Notes: generated by a model not told the origin, from the letters alone. Shown: positions 8,322-17,512, counted from the first letter of the stretch. The stretch is 64,000 nt of DNA from Emcibacteraceae bacterium (GCA_041396985.1 JAWKXO010000002.1:569501-633500), one strand, 5' to 3'. A program made the numbers and translations.

Positions 8322-8884
8322 TCAATAGTCGGCAACGATTGGTGGGGTTTGATCCCGGTCTGCGAAAAACCGGCTGGGGGATTATTGACGTCGAAGGATC
8401 ACGCTTAAGCCATGTCGCAAATGGTATCATAAAAACAGACAACAGTCTTTCACTTGCGGAGAGACTGGTGCAGCTATACGAAGGGCTTGGACAGGTCATT
8501 GCTGACTGGCAACCGGTATCCGCAGCCGTTGAGGAAACGTTTGTTAATAAAAATCCAAACTCAACCTTGAAACTTGGTCAGGCCAGAGGAATATCACTTT
8601 TGGTGCCGGCAATGGCGGGAATTCCCGTTTCTGAATATTCCCCAAATCATATAAAAAAAGCGGTCGTGGGCTCAGGACATGCGGGAAAAGAACAGGTAAC
8701 CGCTATGCTTGGAATATTGCTGCCGGGAGTAAAAATAAACGGTGAAGATGCCGGCGATGCACTGGCAGTCGCAATTTGTCATGCACATAGCGGGGGGGTA
8801 CACGGAAGACTTGCTGAAGCTATGCGTAATGAAAACCTGAAAACCGCTGGTGCTCAAATCATAATGAAAGGGGCAAGGTCATGA
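8318..8884 (+). CDS. ruvC: Holliday junction resolvase RuvC
   Basis: Endonuclease that cuts Holliday junctions symmetrically, acting with RuvAB. The 188-aa product has the acidic catalytic positions: Asp12 in LVGFDPGLRKTGWGII, a Glu near 72 in AAVEETFVNKNPNST, and the Asp pair in NGEDAGDALAVAICHAH. It begins with GTG overlapping the yebC stop by four bases (GTGA) and ends overlapping ruvA (ATGA). The C-terminus extends about 15-20 residues past the catalytic domain, which is within family range. Confidence 0.95.
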   Translation: MINSRQRLVGFDPGLRKTGWGIIDVEGSRLSHVANGIIKTDNSLSLAERLVQLYEGLGQVIADWQPVSAAVEETFVNKNPNSTLKLGQARGISLLVPAMAGIPVSEYSPNHIKKAVVGSGHAGKEQVTAMLGILLPGVKINGEDAGDALAVAICHAHSGGVHGRLAEAMRNENLKTAGAQIIMKGARS

Positions 8885-9480
8885 TCGCCAAGCTCAGGGG
8901 AATTCTGGACAGTTATGGTGAAGACTGGTGTATCATTGATGTTGGGGGTGTTGGGTATCATGTTTTTTGTTCATCAAAAACGCTTAATAATTTGAACGCA
9001 GTCGGACAGGAAGTCACTCTCTATATTGAAACGCATATTCGTGAAGATCATTTTCATTTATATGGCTTTGCGACTGAACTGGAACGGGATTGGTTCAGGC
9101 TGGTTCAAACAGTTCAGGGGGTTGGGGCAAAAGTGGCGCTGGCCATTCTGTCCGTTGCTGGCCCTGATGAGCTTTCAAGCTCTATAGCAGCGCAGGATAA
9201 AACAGTCGTGGGTCAGGCCGCAGGTGTCGGTCCCAAACTGGCAACCCGGATCGTCAATGAGTTAAAAGACAAAGTCGCTAAATTTGCTGTGTTGCCTATT
9301 AAATCAGCTGGAGGAACATCCGTTAAGCAGACGGCACTTGCTGATGCGGTTTCCGCACTCACCAATCTGGGCTATAAACAGGCGGAAGCTTACCGTGCCG
9401 TATCAAAAGCATTAAGTGACGGGGCGGATGATGATGTCCAGACCCTAATCAGGCTTGGATTAAAGGAGCTGTCTAAATGA
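8881..9480 (+). CDS. ruvA: Holliday junction DNA helicase subunit RuvA
   Basis: Tetrameric junction-binding protein that loads RuvB. At 199 aa it has normal length. Domain I (residues 1-62) starts MIAKLRGILDSYGEDWCIIDVGGVGYHVFC. The central helix-hairpin-helix repeats contain LVQTVQGVGAKVALAILS and AGVGPKLATRIVNELKDK. Domain III (about 145-199, ALADAVSALTNLGYKQAEAYRAV) is the RuvB-binding module. It overlaps both ruvC and ruvB by four bases, so stoichiometric synthesis by coupling is likely. Confidence 0.96.
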   Translation: MIAKLRGILDSYGEDWCIIDVGGVGYHVFCSSKTLNNLNAVGQEVTLYIETHIREDHFHLYGFATELERDWFRLVQTVQGVGAKVALAILSVAGPDELSSSIAAQDKTVVGQAAGVGPKLATRIVNELKDKVAKFAVLPIKSAGGTSVKQTALADAVSALTNLGYKQAEAYRAVSKALSDGADDDVQTLIRLGLKELSK

Positions 9481-10526
9481 CCGATCAGGAAGACCGCATC
9501 ATCAGTAGCGAAAAAATGGAAGGGGATTTTGAAGCTTCCCTTCGTCCTGCAACATTGGCCGAATTTATTGGACAGCGTAAAGCCTGTGATAATTTAAAAG
9601 TGTTTATCGAGGCCGCGAAAGCACGGGGCAAATCCCTTGATCATGTGCTTTTTTTTGGCCCTCCGGGCCTTGGAAAAACCACTCTCGCACAGATAATGGC
9701 AAGAGAACTGGGCGTGAATTTTCGGGCTACAGCGGGGCCGGTGATATCAAAATCAGGTGACCTTGCTGCGCTTCTGACCAATCTTGAAGAAAATGATATT
9801 CTTTTTATCGATGAAATTCATCGTCTTAATCCGGCGGTGGAAGAAATTTTATATCCGGCGATGGAGGATTTTCATCTAGATCTGATCATTGGTGAAGGTC
9901 CGGCAGCAAGATCGGTAAGGATTGATCTGCCACCATTCACGCTGGTCGGGGCAACTACGCGTTCGGGGTTGCTGACAACGCCGCTGCGGGATCGTTTTGG
10001 CATTCCGACACGGCTTAATTTTTACGAACCGGAAGATCTTGAGAAAATCGTAAGCAGGGCAGCCCGCGTGCTTGGTGTTGAAATGACCAGGGACGGGGCC
10101 CTTGAAATTGCCAGACGTGCGCGGGGTACACCGCGTATTGCCGGTCGACTGCTGCGGCGGGTCAGCGATTTTGCCCTAGTCGCCGGCAGCGGACCGATCA
10201 CTGCTGAAATTGCTGATAGTGCCCTAAAAAGGCTGGAAGTCGATAAACGCGGCCTTGATGCCATGGACCATAAATATATGAAATGCATTGGCGAACATTA
10301 TGGTGGTGGCCCGGTCGGTATTGAAACCCTCGCGGCCGCTTTAAGTGAGCCAAGGGATGCTATTGAGGATATTATTGAGCCTTATCTGATGCAAATGGGG
10401 CTCGTCCAGCGGACGCCAAGAGGGCGCATGCTTTCCCCGCAGGCATTTGAACATATCGGCCTAAAAGCACCGAAGAATTTTGAAGCGGCCCAGCTTAACC
10501 TGCTCGAAAATGAGACAAAAAAGTAA
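9477..10526 (+). CDS. ruvB: Holliday junction DNA helicase RuvB
   Basis: AAA+ motor driving branch migration. The 349-aa protein contains FIGQRKACDNLKVFI, Walker A FFGPPGLGKTTLA, Walker B LFIDEIHRL and sensor 1/arginine finger GATTRSGLLTTPLRDRFG. A C-terminal winged helix follows (DAMDHKYMKCIGEHYGGGPVGIETLA and TPRGRM). The ATG overlaps the ruvA stop (ATGA). Only two bases separate its stop from the ybgC start, continuing the operon into the tol genes. Confidence 0.97.
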   Translation: MTDQEDRIISSEKMEGDFEASLRPATLAEFIGQRKACDNLKVFIEAAKARGKSLDHVLFFGPPGLGKTTLAQIMARELGVNFRATAGPVISKSGDLAALLTNLEENDILFIDEIHRLNPAVEEILYPAMEDFHLDLIIGEGPAARSVRIDLPPFTLVGATTRSGLLTTPLRDRFGIPTRLNFYEPEDLEKIVSRAARVLGVEMTRDGALEIARRARGTPRIAGRLLRRVSDFALVAGSGPITAEIADSALKRLEVDKRGLDAMDHKYMKCIGEHYGGGPVGIETLAAALSEPRDAIEDIIEPYLMQMGLVQRTPRGRMLSPQAFEHIGLKAPKNFEAAQLNLLENETKK

Positions 10527-10528
10527 AT

Positions 10529-10966
10529 ATGACTGAAATTTTGCCACATTCTGGAACTATTAAAGAAAATATACATTATTTTCCGCTACGTGTTTATTAC
10601 GAAGATACTGATGTCGGCGGAGTGGTTTATTATGCCAATTATCTTAAATTCATGGAGCGTGCACGTTCCGAGATGCTCAGGGTACTTGGTATTGATCAAA
10701 AGGGTATGTTAGATTATAACAACCCGGAAGACGTCAGTTTTGTAGTAAAAAGAGCGGAAATTGACTTTAAAAAACCTGCTCGATTTGATGATAATTTGAT
10801 TGTGAGGAGCGAAATCATCGACCGCGGCGGTGCCAGCATCGTTATCAGGCAAATTATCACTAAAAAAGAAGAAGAACTGGTTCTGGGAATAATAAAAATT
10901 GCCGCAATCGGCAAAGACGGAAAACCAAAAAGATTGCCTAAGGCAATTGCAGAAAGATTTGAATAA
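10529..10966 (+). CDS. ybgC: Tol-Pal-associated acyl-CoA thioesterase YbgC
   Basis: Hot-dog fold thioesterase acting on acyl-CoA at the inner membrane face; always linked to tol-pal although not strictly needed for it. The protein is 145 aa. The family signature is YYEDTDVGGVVYYANYLKFMERARSEML, with the catalytic Asp in EDTD. It follows ruvB after two bases and precedes tolQ by 38 bp, the usual order. Confidence 0.93.
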   Translation: MTEILPHSGTIKENIHYFPLRVYYEDTDVGGVVYYANYLKFMERARSEMLRVLGIDQKGMLDYNNPEDVSFVVKRAEIDFKKPARFDDNLIVRSEIIDRGGASIVIRQIITKKEEELVLGIIKIAAIGKDGKPKRLPKAIAERFE

Positions 10967-11004
10967 TAAATTTAACAACGTGAAGTTTTTTTAGGGACAT
11001 AGGA

Positions 11005-11739
11005 ATGGCACAAGACGTTGCACAAAGTGCAGTAGAGGCGGTAGAAGCAATTGACTTAGGTGGTACTTCGCCGGATTTTTCATTTTTCGGCATGTTTTGG
11101 CAGGCAAATTTTACTGTTCAGGTCGTTATGCTGATTTTGCTTGCAGCATCAGTTTGGTGTTGGGCAATTATTTACGACAAATACAGAAGATTACGGAAAG
11201 TGCATGAAAGCGCAGATGAATTTGAAGGTGAATTCTGGTCTGGAAACAGTCTTGAAGACCTGTATGAGCGGACACGACATGCTGCCGATCATCCACTTGC
11301 CATGCTTTTTGTAGCCGCAATGCGTGAATGGCAAAGGTCTTCCATTGCCAGCACAGGCAGAATTGCCATGGGCGCCCAGGAAAGAATTTACCGTGTCATG
11401 CAGGTTACTGTCAGCCGGGAAATGGAAAGACTTGAGCATTATTTAAGTGTGCTGGCCACCGTCGGCTCCACAGCACCATTTGTTGGTCTGTTTGGAACCG
11501 TTTGGGGTATTATGAACAGTTTTCAGTCAATCGCCTCGTCAAATAATTCATCACTGGCGGTCGTGGCCCCCGGTATTGCAGAGGCGCTTGCCGCAACGGC
11601 CATGGGGCTGGTCGCCGCGATCCCGGCTGTGGTTGCTTATAACGTACTTTCAGCGGATTTAGGCCGATATGCCAACAGGCTTGAGAGCTTTGCTGAAGAA
11701 TTTGGCACAATTCTCTCGCGCCAGATGGATGAGGAGTAA
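11005..11739 (+). CDS. tolQ: Tol-Pal proton channel subunit TolQ
   Basis: Inner-membrane protein forming the proton-motive-force-driven motor with TolR, used for outer-membrane constriction at division. The 244-aa sequence has three predicted membrane helices: about residues 30-52 (TVQVVMLILLAASVWCWAII), then two after a cytoplasmic loop around 145-170 (LATVGSTAPFVGLFGTVWGIM) and 185-210 (AEALAATAMGLVAAIPAVVAYNVL). These contain the conserved channel Thr/Pro positions. An AGGGA ribosome site precedes the ATG. It is the first tol gene after ybgC. Confidence 0.95.
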   Translation: MAQDVAQSAVEAVEAIDLGGTSPDFSFFGMFWQANFTVQVVMLILLAASVWCWAIIYDKYRRLRKVHESADEFEGEFWSGNSLEDLYERTRHAADHPLAMLFVAAMREWQRSSIASTGRIAMGAQERIYRVMQVTVSREMERLEHYLSVLATVGSTAPFVGLFGTVWGIMNSFQSIASSNNSSLAVVAPGIAEALAATAMGLVAAIPAVVAYNVLSADLGRYANRLESFAEEFGTILSRQMDEE

Positions 11740-11743
11740 GCTT

Positions 11744-12178
11744 ATGCAGATGCATAGTGGTGGCGGCGGACGCCAGATGGGACGCACGAAACGATATCAG
11801 CAAATGAGTGAAATTAACGTTACACCTTTTGTTGATGTTATGCTCGTACTGCTTGTGGTTTTTATGGTTGCAGCGCCTTTGCTCACAGTAGGTGTGCCGA
11901 TTGACCTACCGAATTCACGGGCAAATAACCTGCCAGAAAATGATACGCCGCTGTCCATTACCATTGATAAGGAAGGTAAAATTTATCTTCAGGATGAGCA
12001 GGTGGAACTCAACCAGATGGTTGCCCGCATTAGCGTAATTTTTGAAAACCGCAAGGAAGACCGCATTTATGTTCATGGGGATAAGGGCGTAAGTTATGGA
12101 CGGGTCATGGAAGTAATTGGCATGTTAAACGGGAACGGTTTTTCACGGGTCGCCATGGTAACCGATCCACCACGGTAA
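11744..12178 (+). CDS. tolR: Tol-Pal motor subunit TolR
   Basis: ExbD/TolR family; single membrane helix plus periplasmic domain. The reading frame is open further upstream into tolQ. The ATG five bases after the tolQ stop, with GAGGAG eight bases upstream, is the natural start and gives 144 aa. MSEINVTPFVDVMLVLLVVFMVAA includes the essential membrane Asp in FVDVML. The periplasmic part ends RIYVHGDKGVSYGRVMEVIGMLNGNGFSRVAMVTDP, the typical TolR C-terminus. Confidence 0.94.
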   Translation: MQMHSGGGGRQMGRTKRYQQMSEINVTPFVDVMLVLLVVFMVAAPLLTVGVPIDLPNSRANNLPENDTPLSITIDKEGKIYLQDEQVELNQMVARISVIFENRKEDRIYVHGDKGVSYGRVMEVIGMLNGNGFSRVAMVTDPPR

Positions 12179-12198
12179 TATTTGAGTTTTTAAGGTAA

Positions 12199-13008
12199 AT
12201 GAGAAACGCACTTATCATATCAGGAATTTTTCACGCCGCTTTTTTAATTATAGCGGCGATGGATATTGCTTGGTTTGACAGTGTGGAAGATTCAGAAATG
12301 GTTGTCATCCCGGTTGAAATATTGCCGTTTGATGAAGAAACCAGAACCATGGAAATTGCCAAATTGCCGGAGCCACAGAAAGAAAAGCCTGAACCGCCTA
12401 AAAAACTTCCTGAGCGTCAGGCAGAGTTACCGCCTCCGCCACCTTTAATGCAGTCGTCAATGCCTTTGCCGGAAGAGGCAAAAAAGCCGGCCGTAAAGCC
12501 AAAACCGCCTGAGAAAAAGTCTGAGCCACCACAGGTTGCCCAGCGGGCCAAGCCGAAACCGCCCAGCAGGTATGATGCGGACAGAATTGCACAGCTTCTT
12601 AACAAAGTGCCGGAGCAGGAAAACATCACAGACAGGCTTGCTGAAAAATTTGGGCCACAGGAACAGAAGGCAACTTCACTTGATGTACAACGTCAGACAA
12701 TGAGCATCAGTGCAGCAATTCAAAAAAAAATTGAAGAGCAGTGCTGGAACCCGCCTTCTGGCGCTCTTGATGCGGGAAGCCTCAGGGTTAAGGTTTATAT
12801 GTATCTGACTTTGGACGGTAATCTGGCAAGGCCGCCTGTAGCAGATGATTATGTCAGAATGTCCGGGGCGATGAAGGTCGCAGCGGACAGCGCGCTACGG
12901 GCCGTAAGAATGTGCGCCCCCTATAGTGATTTAAAATTGCCAAAAACAATGTATGATCAATGGCGGGAAGTCATCCTGAACTTTGACCCTTCAGGAATGA
13001 TTTCATAA
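12199..13008 (+). CDS. tolA: TolA-type periplasm-spanning protein
   Basis: Links the TolQR motor to TolB/Pal. The protein is 269 aa with an N-terminal membrane anchor (residues 3-22, NALIISGIFHAAFLIIAAMD). A long Pro/Lys/Glu-rich periplasmic spacer follows (about 50-135, several KPEPPKK-like stretches), then a helical and globular C-terminus. The C-terminal domain has two cysteines (EEQCWNPP and VRMCAPYSDL) expected to form a disulfide, as in characterised TolA domain III. The spacer is short compared with E. coli TolA. It sits 20 bp after tolR. Confidence 0.88.
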   Translation: MRNALIISGIFHAAFLIIAAMDIAWFDSVEDSEMVVIPVEILPFDEETRTMEIAKLPEPQKEKPEPPKKLPERQAELPPPPPLMQSSMPLPEEAKKPAVKPKPPEKKSEPPQVAQRAKPKPPSRYDADRIAQLLNKVPEQENITDRLAEKFGPQEQKATSLDVQRQTMSISAAIQKKIEEQCWNPPSGALDAGSLRVKVYMYLTLDGNLARPPVADDYVRMSGAMKVAADSALRAVRMCAPYSDLKLPKTMYDQWREVILNFDPSGMIS

Positions 13009-13050
13009 TGAAGAAAACGAGAAACAATAGAGACAATTGGGAGATTGAAA

Positions 13051-14397
13051 GTGAATTTGTTTAAGATTTTGTTGGTATCTGTTATTGGGGTTGTTTCTGC
13101 AACTGTATCGGCAAATGCTGTGATAGAAATTGATATCACGCGCGGTAATGTTCAGCCGCTCCCAATTGCTGTTACACCGCTTGCCGGAAGTGGAGCACAA
13201 ATGACAACAGCCGGTTCCGTTATGGAAATCGGCAAGCAGATTTCCCAGGTTGTAACCGCTGATCTTGAACGCTCGGGTCTTTTTAATGCAATTGATCCTC
13301 GCGCTTTTATTAATTCGGATAACGCGACGGCGGCTCCCCAATTTGCAAACTGGCGTGCTGTTGGTGCCCAGGCTCTTGTAACAGGGGCGACAATTTTGCG
13401 TGAAGATGGCCAGCTGCGGGTGGAATTCAGACTTTGGGATGTTTTGGCAGGATCACAAATGGCCGGACTTGCGCTGACGGGCTCGCCACAAAGCTGGCGC
13501 CGTGTAGCGCATAAAATTTCAGACGCCATCTACAAAAGGCTTACGGGGGAAGAAGGCTATTTTGACACCCGGATCGTGTATATTTCGGAAAGTGGTCCAT
13601 ATCTAAACCGTATTAAGCGTCTCGCGATTATGGATCAGGATGGGTATAACCATCAATTCATGACAGACGGGTCTTTCATGGTACTTAATCCCCGTTTTTC
13701 ACCAACATCACAGGAAATTACATATCTTTCCTATTATAACGATACACCGCGTGTTTATCTTTTTAATATCAATACCGGCAAATCGGAAATGTTGGGTGAA
13801 TTCAGGGGCATGACCTTCGCGCCACGTTTTTCACCGGACGGTAAAAATGTCATTATGTCAAAAGCCGAGCATGGCAATACCGATATTTTTGTTATGGAGC
13901 TGGCAACCCGCAGGATTAAGCAGCTGACGACAAATTCAGCGATTGATACCAGCCCGAGTTATTCACCCTTTGGTCGTTATATTACATTTACATCTGACCG
14001 TGGAGGCACCCCGCAGCTTTATGTGATGGATGCGGATGGCGGCAATATTAAAAGGATCAGTTTTGGTCAGGGCCTTTATTCAACACCTGTCTGGTCTCCC
14101 CGTGGTGACCTGATTGCGTTTACTAAGCAGACTGGAGGCAAATTTTATATAGGGGTCATTCGTCCGGACGGGTCCGGCGAACGGATATTAACCGAAAGTT
14201 ATTTTGAGGAAGGGCCGACATGGTCACCAAATGGACGGGTCATCATGTACTATCGGAAATATCCTTATGATAACAGGGGAGGAGGCGGAGAAACCCAGTT
14301 ATGGTCGATTGATTTGACTGGATATAATGAAAGACAGGTCTTAACGCCCCTTGATGGATCAGACCCTGCCTGGTCACCATTATTGGATAGACGTTAA
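13051..14397 (+). CDS. tolB: Periplasmic Tol-Pal protein TolB
   Basis: Six-bladed beta-propeller that competes with peptidoglycan for Pal. I take the GTG eight bases after TTGGGAG as start rather than the TTG six bases upstream, giving 448 aa. The signal peptide is about 22 residues (hydrophobic NLFKILLVSVIGVVSATVSANA). An N-terminal alpha/beta domain follows (about 25-165), then WD40-like PD40 repeats such as PRFSPDGKNVIMSK, PSYSPFGRYITFTSDRGG, PVWSPRGDLIAFTK and PTWSPNGRVIMYYR. The C-terminus ends DPAWSPLLDRR. It is followed by a 218-bp spacer before pal. Confidence 0.95.
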   Translation: MNLFKILLVSVIGVVSATVSANAVIEIDITRGNVQPLPIAVTPLAGSGAQMTTAGSVMEIGKQISQVVTADLERSGLFNAIDPRAFINSDNATAAPQFANWRAVGAQALVTGATILREDGQLRVEFRLWDVLAGSQMAGLALTGSPQSWRRVAHKISDAIYKRLTGEEGYFDTRIVYISESGPYLNRIKRLAIMDQDGYNHQFMTDGSFMVLNPRFSPTSQEITYLSYYNDTPRVYLFNINTGKSEMLGEFRGMTFAPRFSPDGKNVIMSKAEHGNTDIFVMELATRRIKQLTTNSAIDTSPSYSPFGRYITFTSDRGGTPQLYVMDADGGNIKRISFGQGLYSTPVWSPRGDLIAFTKQTGGKFYIGVIRPDGSGERILTESYFEEGPTWSPNGRVIMYYRKYPYDNRGGGGETQLWSIDLTGYNERQVLTPLDGSDPAWSPLLDRR

Positions 14398-14615
14398 GGG
14401 ATTGATAATGAATTGGTGATAATATTAACAAATAGTTAGTATTATGCCGCTAAATAGCGAGTATTGTTGCTTGATTCCTCTATAATCTACGTTTATAGTC
14501 GATGTAATTATGTAGGCCAAAGGAATGTATGATTGGATGCGTTTGTCAATTCTTATGGGGAATGACAGTAGTTTTAGGAAAAAAATAAAAAGATAAATAT
14601 GTGAAGGATCACTAA

Positions 14616-15137
14616 ATGCTAAATAAATTTTATGCAAAATTATTAATTATGGCCGGGGCAGCACTGGTTTTAAGTGCGTGTGCGAATTCAGGGAGTGATA
14701 CAATGGATAACACACCTCCTCCTGAGCCAGCACCAGCACCAGCACCGGCGCCAGCACCTACACCGGCACCTGTTGACACAACAACTCAGGAATACCTTGA
14801 AAATCAAGTTATGGGCGGTGGAATGGATGCTTCATTGGTGCATTTCGCTTTTGACCGTTATGATATTGATGCAACAGCACGTAACATTCTGCAGGCGCAG
14901 GCAAACTGGATGAAAGCCAACTCATCTGTAAATGTTATTATTGAAGGTCACTGTGACGAGCGCGGTACACGTGAATATAACATTGCTCTTGGTGATCGTC
15001 GTGCCAACGCGGTTAAAAACTACCTTGTTGCGATGGGTGTCAGCGCGTCACGTATTCGTACTGTCAGCTACGGCAAGGAACGCCCGATCAGCACAGTCGA
15101 TGCGGAAAACCGGCGCGGAAAAACACGCGTAAATTAA
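14616..15137 (+). CDS. pal: Peptidoglycan-associated lipoprotein Pal
   Basis: Outer-membrane lipoprotein binding peptidoglycan through an OmpA-like domain. The 173-aa precursor has a signal peptide ending in the lipobox LSAC (Cys about 22). A Pro-Ala linker (PEPAPAPAPAPAPTPAP) follows, then the OmpA domain with VHFAFDRYDIDATARNIL, VIIEGHCDERGTREYNIALGDRRANAVKNYL and SYGKERPIS. The 218-bp upstream spacer contains a good TATAAT (14481-14486) but a weak -35, so pal may have its own promoter. A hairpin terminator follows the stop. Confidence 0.96.
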   Translation: MLNKFYAKLLIMAGAALVLSACANSGSDTMDNTPPPEPAPAPAPAPAPTPAPVDTTTQEYLENQVMGGGMDASLVHFAFDRYDIDATARNILQAQANWMKANSSVNVIIEGHCDERGTREYNIALGDRRANAVKNYLVAMGVSASRIRTVSYGKERPISTVDAENRRGKTRVN

Positions 15138-15156
15138 TTTTATTGTAGCTTAGAAG

Positions 15157-15196
15157 ATGCCCGTGCGACTAACCTGGTCATGCGGGCATTTTTTTT
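15157..15196 (+). terminator. Rho-independent terminator between pal and cpoB
   Basis: ATGCCCG and CGGGCAT form a stem around a 19-nt loop, followed by a run of eight T. It would end or attenuate pal transcription before cpoB, leaving only about 30 bp for a promoter of cpoB, so read-through may matter. Confidence 0.7.
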
Positions 15197-15228
15197 AGAA
15201 GAAAAATTGAAGCAGAGCGGAGCGCTAT

Positions 15229-16122
15229 ATGTTGAACAAAATTTTGATAATGAAAGATATATTGCCTGGATTTTTAGTATTCTCCCTGTCAGCAGTGATT
15301 TTACTGGGCACAACGGATCATGTGTCTGCTCAATCAACCAGAGAACGTCTTACGGCAATTGAAAAACAGCTCAATGCATTGCAACGAAGGGTATTTACGC
15401 CGGGTAGCCGTTTTCAGTCAGGGAGTGATGGCGGAAGTAATGACGCGGCAGGCATTGATACATCTGCTGTTGCCGCCGCCCCGGCCGGGTCCGAAGGTCA
15501 GCTGATTGCTGAAATAAATATTCGTATTTCCGAACTTGAAACCCAGCTTCGCCAGATGACAGGAAAAGTGGAAGAGGCAAATTTCAAAGTTGAAAATATG
15601 GCTCGTCAGCTTGAGACCATGCAAAAAGATTATGAATTTCGCTTTGCCGAGCTTGAAAAAGGGGTTGGTGCAGGAACTTTGCCAGCGATGGGTGGTGCAG
15701 CGGCCTCTATGCCGTCTGGAGGTGCCCCGCTTCCTACAGGATCGCCAAAACAGCAATATGATTATGCATATGGTCTTGTGTCCAATGCACAATATGAGCA
15801 GGCCGAAATCAGTTTCCTTGAATTTTTAAAAGCGCACCCCGATGATGAGCTTGCCGGCAATGCCCAGTATTGGCTGGGTCAGACTTATTACGCCCGTGGG
15901 AATTATACGGATGCTACCCGCACCTTCCTGGAAGGGATGAGCAAATATCCGGACAGTTCGAAAGCACCGGCATATCTTCTTAAGGTGGGAATGTCGCTTA
16001 ATCTGCTGGGCGAAAAACAGGAAGCCTGTGAAGTATACCGCGAACTGAATGCCCGTTTTCCGAACAGTTCTGAAAACACGCGTATGCGGCCCGTTGAGGA
16101 AAGAAAAGCAGGATGCAATTAG
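15229..16122 (+). CDS. cpoB: CpoB/YbgF division coordinator
   Basis: Periplasmic TPR protein that couples Tol-Pal function to peptidoglycan synthesis at the septum. The protein is 297 aa. After a signal peptide (about residues 10-35, LPGFLVFSLSAVILLGT) comes a trimerising coiled coil (around 36-135, ERLTAIEKQLNALQRRV and ETQLRQMTGKVEEANFKVENMARQLETM). A Pro/Gly linker and TPR repeats make up the C-terminal 120 residues (YDYAYGLVSNAQYEQAEISFLEFLKAHPDD, AQYWLGQTYYARGNYTDA). A GCGGAG ribosome site precedes the ATG. Its end overlaps tilS by ten bases. Confidence 0.93.
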   Translation: MLNKILIMKDILPGFLVFSLSAVILLGTTDHVSAQSTRERLTAIEKQLNALQRRVFTPGSRFQSGSDGGSNDAAGIDTSAVAAAPAGSEGQLIAEINIRISELETQLRQMTGKVEEANFKVENMARQLETMQKDYEFRFAELEKGVGAGTLPAMGGAAASMPSGGAPLPTGSPKQQYDYAYGLVSNAQYEQAEISFLEFLKAHPDDELAGNAQYWLGQTYYARGNYTDATRTFLEGMSKYPDSSKAPAYLLKVGMSLNLLGEKQEACEVYRELNARFPNSSENTRMRPVEERKAGCN

Positions 16123-17450
16123 GCGGCAGAAATAATTTTTCCGCTTTATCTGCTGACGAATTCGAAACAATCATTGACCCGCTAAATATTGGTTCCCCCG
16201 ACAATATTGCAGTTGCCGTTTCCGGTGGCGCCGATAGTATGGCGCTTACGCTGCTTTTAAATGAATTTTGCCAAAGCCGTCATATTTCTCTTGTTGCATT
16301 AACGGTTGATCACGGCTTAAGGCAGAAATCAAATCAGGAAGCGGAACAGGTTGGGAAATGGTTAAGTGAACGGGGAATTGAACATCATATTCTGACCTGG
16401 GTTGGTCACAAGCCCGACACCAATATTCAGGACGAAGCCCGTAATGCCCGTTATGCGCTGATGGGGCAATGGTGTGTGGATAATAAAATTGAACATCTCT
16501 TTCTTGCTCACCATATGAATGATCAGGCGGAAACTTTTCTGATCCGGCTATTTCGGGGGAGTGGAATTGACGGCCTTTCTGCTATGGACAAAATCGCTTC
16601 ATTTCCGTTATCCGATGCAAATGGTCTTTATCCCAAAATTTATCGGCCTCTACTTGATATAAGTAAAGACCGGCTTGTTGCATTTTTAAGGGCCAATGGC
16701 CAGGAATGGATCGAGGATCCGAGTAACCAGAATGAGAAATATACCCGTATTCAAATTCGGGAACTGTTACGAAGTTCAGAAATAGAGGGCTTCGATATAG
16801 AACGGCTGTCATCGACAGCGGATAAAATGAGACGGGTAAGGTCACTACTTGAAGGGCAAACTGAAAAAGCCGAATCGGAATTTGTGAGCTATAATAAATA
16901 TGGATACGCAACTTTAAATTCTGAATTTCACCAAAAACTTCATGAAGAAATTTCCCTTAGACTTTTAAGCAACATTCTTAAGAAGGTTAGTGGAAATACA
17001 TATCCACCCCGTTATAATAAACTTGAATTTCTGTTTCAAAGTTTGAAATCGGACGATTTCTCAGGGCAAACACTTTCAGGAGTGATCCTTTTTAAAATTT
17101 CTGAAAAGGACATAATTTTCTGTCGGGAATATAAGGATATTGATAAACGGGTTAACATTAAACAGGCGAAACGATGCTTGTGGGATAACAGGTTTGTCGT
17201 TGATACAAAAAGTATTTCGGGAGAAATTGTTCCATTAGGGCAGGATATAATAGAGAAAATTGTTCAAAAAGTACCGGATTTCAAACAAAGACTATCTGAT
17301 TTATTTAAGGATCATAGAATAAGGGACAGAGTAATACCCACTTTGCCCTGTATAATTGATGTGGAAAATAAACTTTGGCTTCCAGACTTTTTGCTTCAGG
17401 AAACCGGCGTTACAGATTTTAATGGATTTTCAGTTGTTTTTAAGAAATAA
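16113..17450 (+). CDS. tilS: tRNA(Ile)-lysidine synthetase
   Basis: Modifies C34 of the CAU-anticodon tRNA-Ile to lysidine using ATP and lysine, changing it from Met to Ile identity. The 445-aa protein has the N-type ATP pyrophosphatase P-loop AVSGGADSMALTLLL near residue 35, then LTVDHGLRQKSNQEAEQV, QDEARNARYALM and FLAHHMNDQAETFLIRLFRGSGIDGL. Its C-terminal half is diverged, as is common. It starts inside the last codons of cpoB and closes the operon, 113 bp before ftsH (the tilS-ftsH order is widespread). Confidence 0.94.
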   Translation: MQLGGRNNFSALSADEFETIIDPLNIGSPDNIAVAVSGGADSMALTLLLNEFCQSRHISLVALTVDHGLRQKSNQEAEQVGKWLSERGIEHHILTWVGHKPDTNIQDEARNARYALMGQWCVDNKIEHLFLAHHMNDQAETFLIRLFRGSGIDGLSAMDKIASFPLSDANGLYPKIYRPLLDISKDRLVAFLRANGQEWIEDPSNQNEKYTRIQIRELLRSSEIEGFDIERLSSTADKMRRVRSLLEGQTEKAESEFVSYNKYGYATLNSEFHQKLHEEISLRLLSNILKKVSGNTYPPRYNKLEFLFQSLKSDDFSGQTLSGVILFKISEKDIIFCREYKDIDKRVNIKQAKRCLWDNRFVVDTKSISGEIVPLGQDIIEKIVQKVPDFKQRLSDLFKDHRIRDRVIPTLPCIIDVENKLWLPDFLLQETGVTDFNGFSVVFKK

Positions 17451-17476
17451 AAGCTATCCTAAATAAAAATTGTATA

Positions 17477-17512
17477 ACAAGCTTGTTTCAAATTAAATTG
17501 CACCTATTTAAT
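17477..17512 (+). promoter_or_regulatory. Possible heat-shock (RpoH) promoter of ftsH
   Basis: CTTGTTTCA followed 15 bp later by CCTATTTA resembles alphaproteobacterial sigma-32 promoters (CTTG at -35, CCTATNT-like -10). The -35 half overlaps the 12-bp palindrome AACAAGCTTGTT (17476-17487). The match is partial and the ribosome site AAAGG lies about 40 bp further on. Confidence 0.35.

Noticed and set aside
14458..14486. Promoter of pal
   Set aside because: A perfect TATAAT is present but no acceptable -35 at the right distance, so it is mentioned only in the pal entry.
14720..14775. Short tandem repeat of CCAGCA-like units
   Set aside because: It encodes the Pro-Ala linker of Pal and is coding low complexity, not a repeat array.
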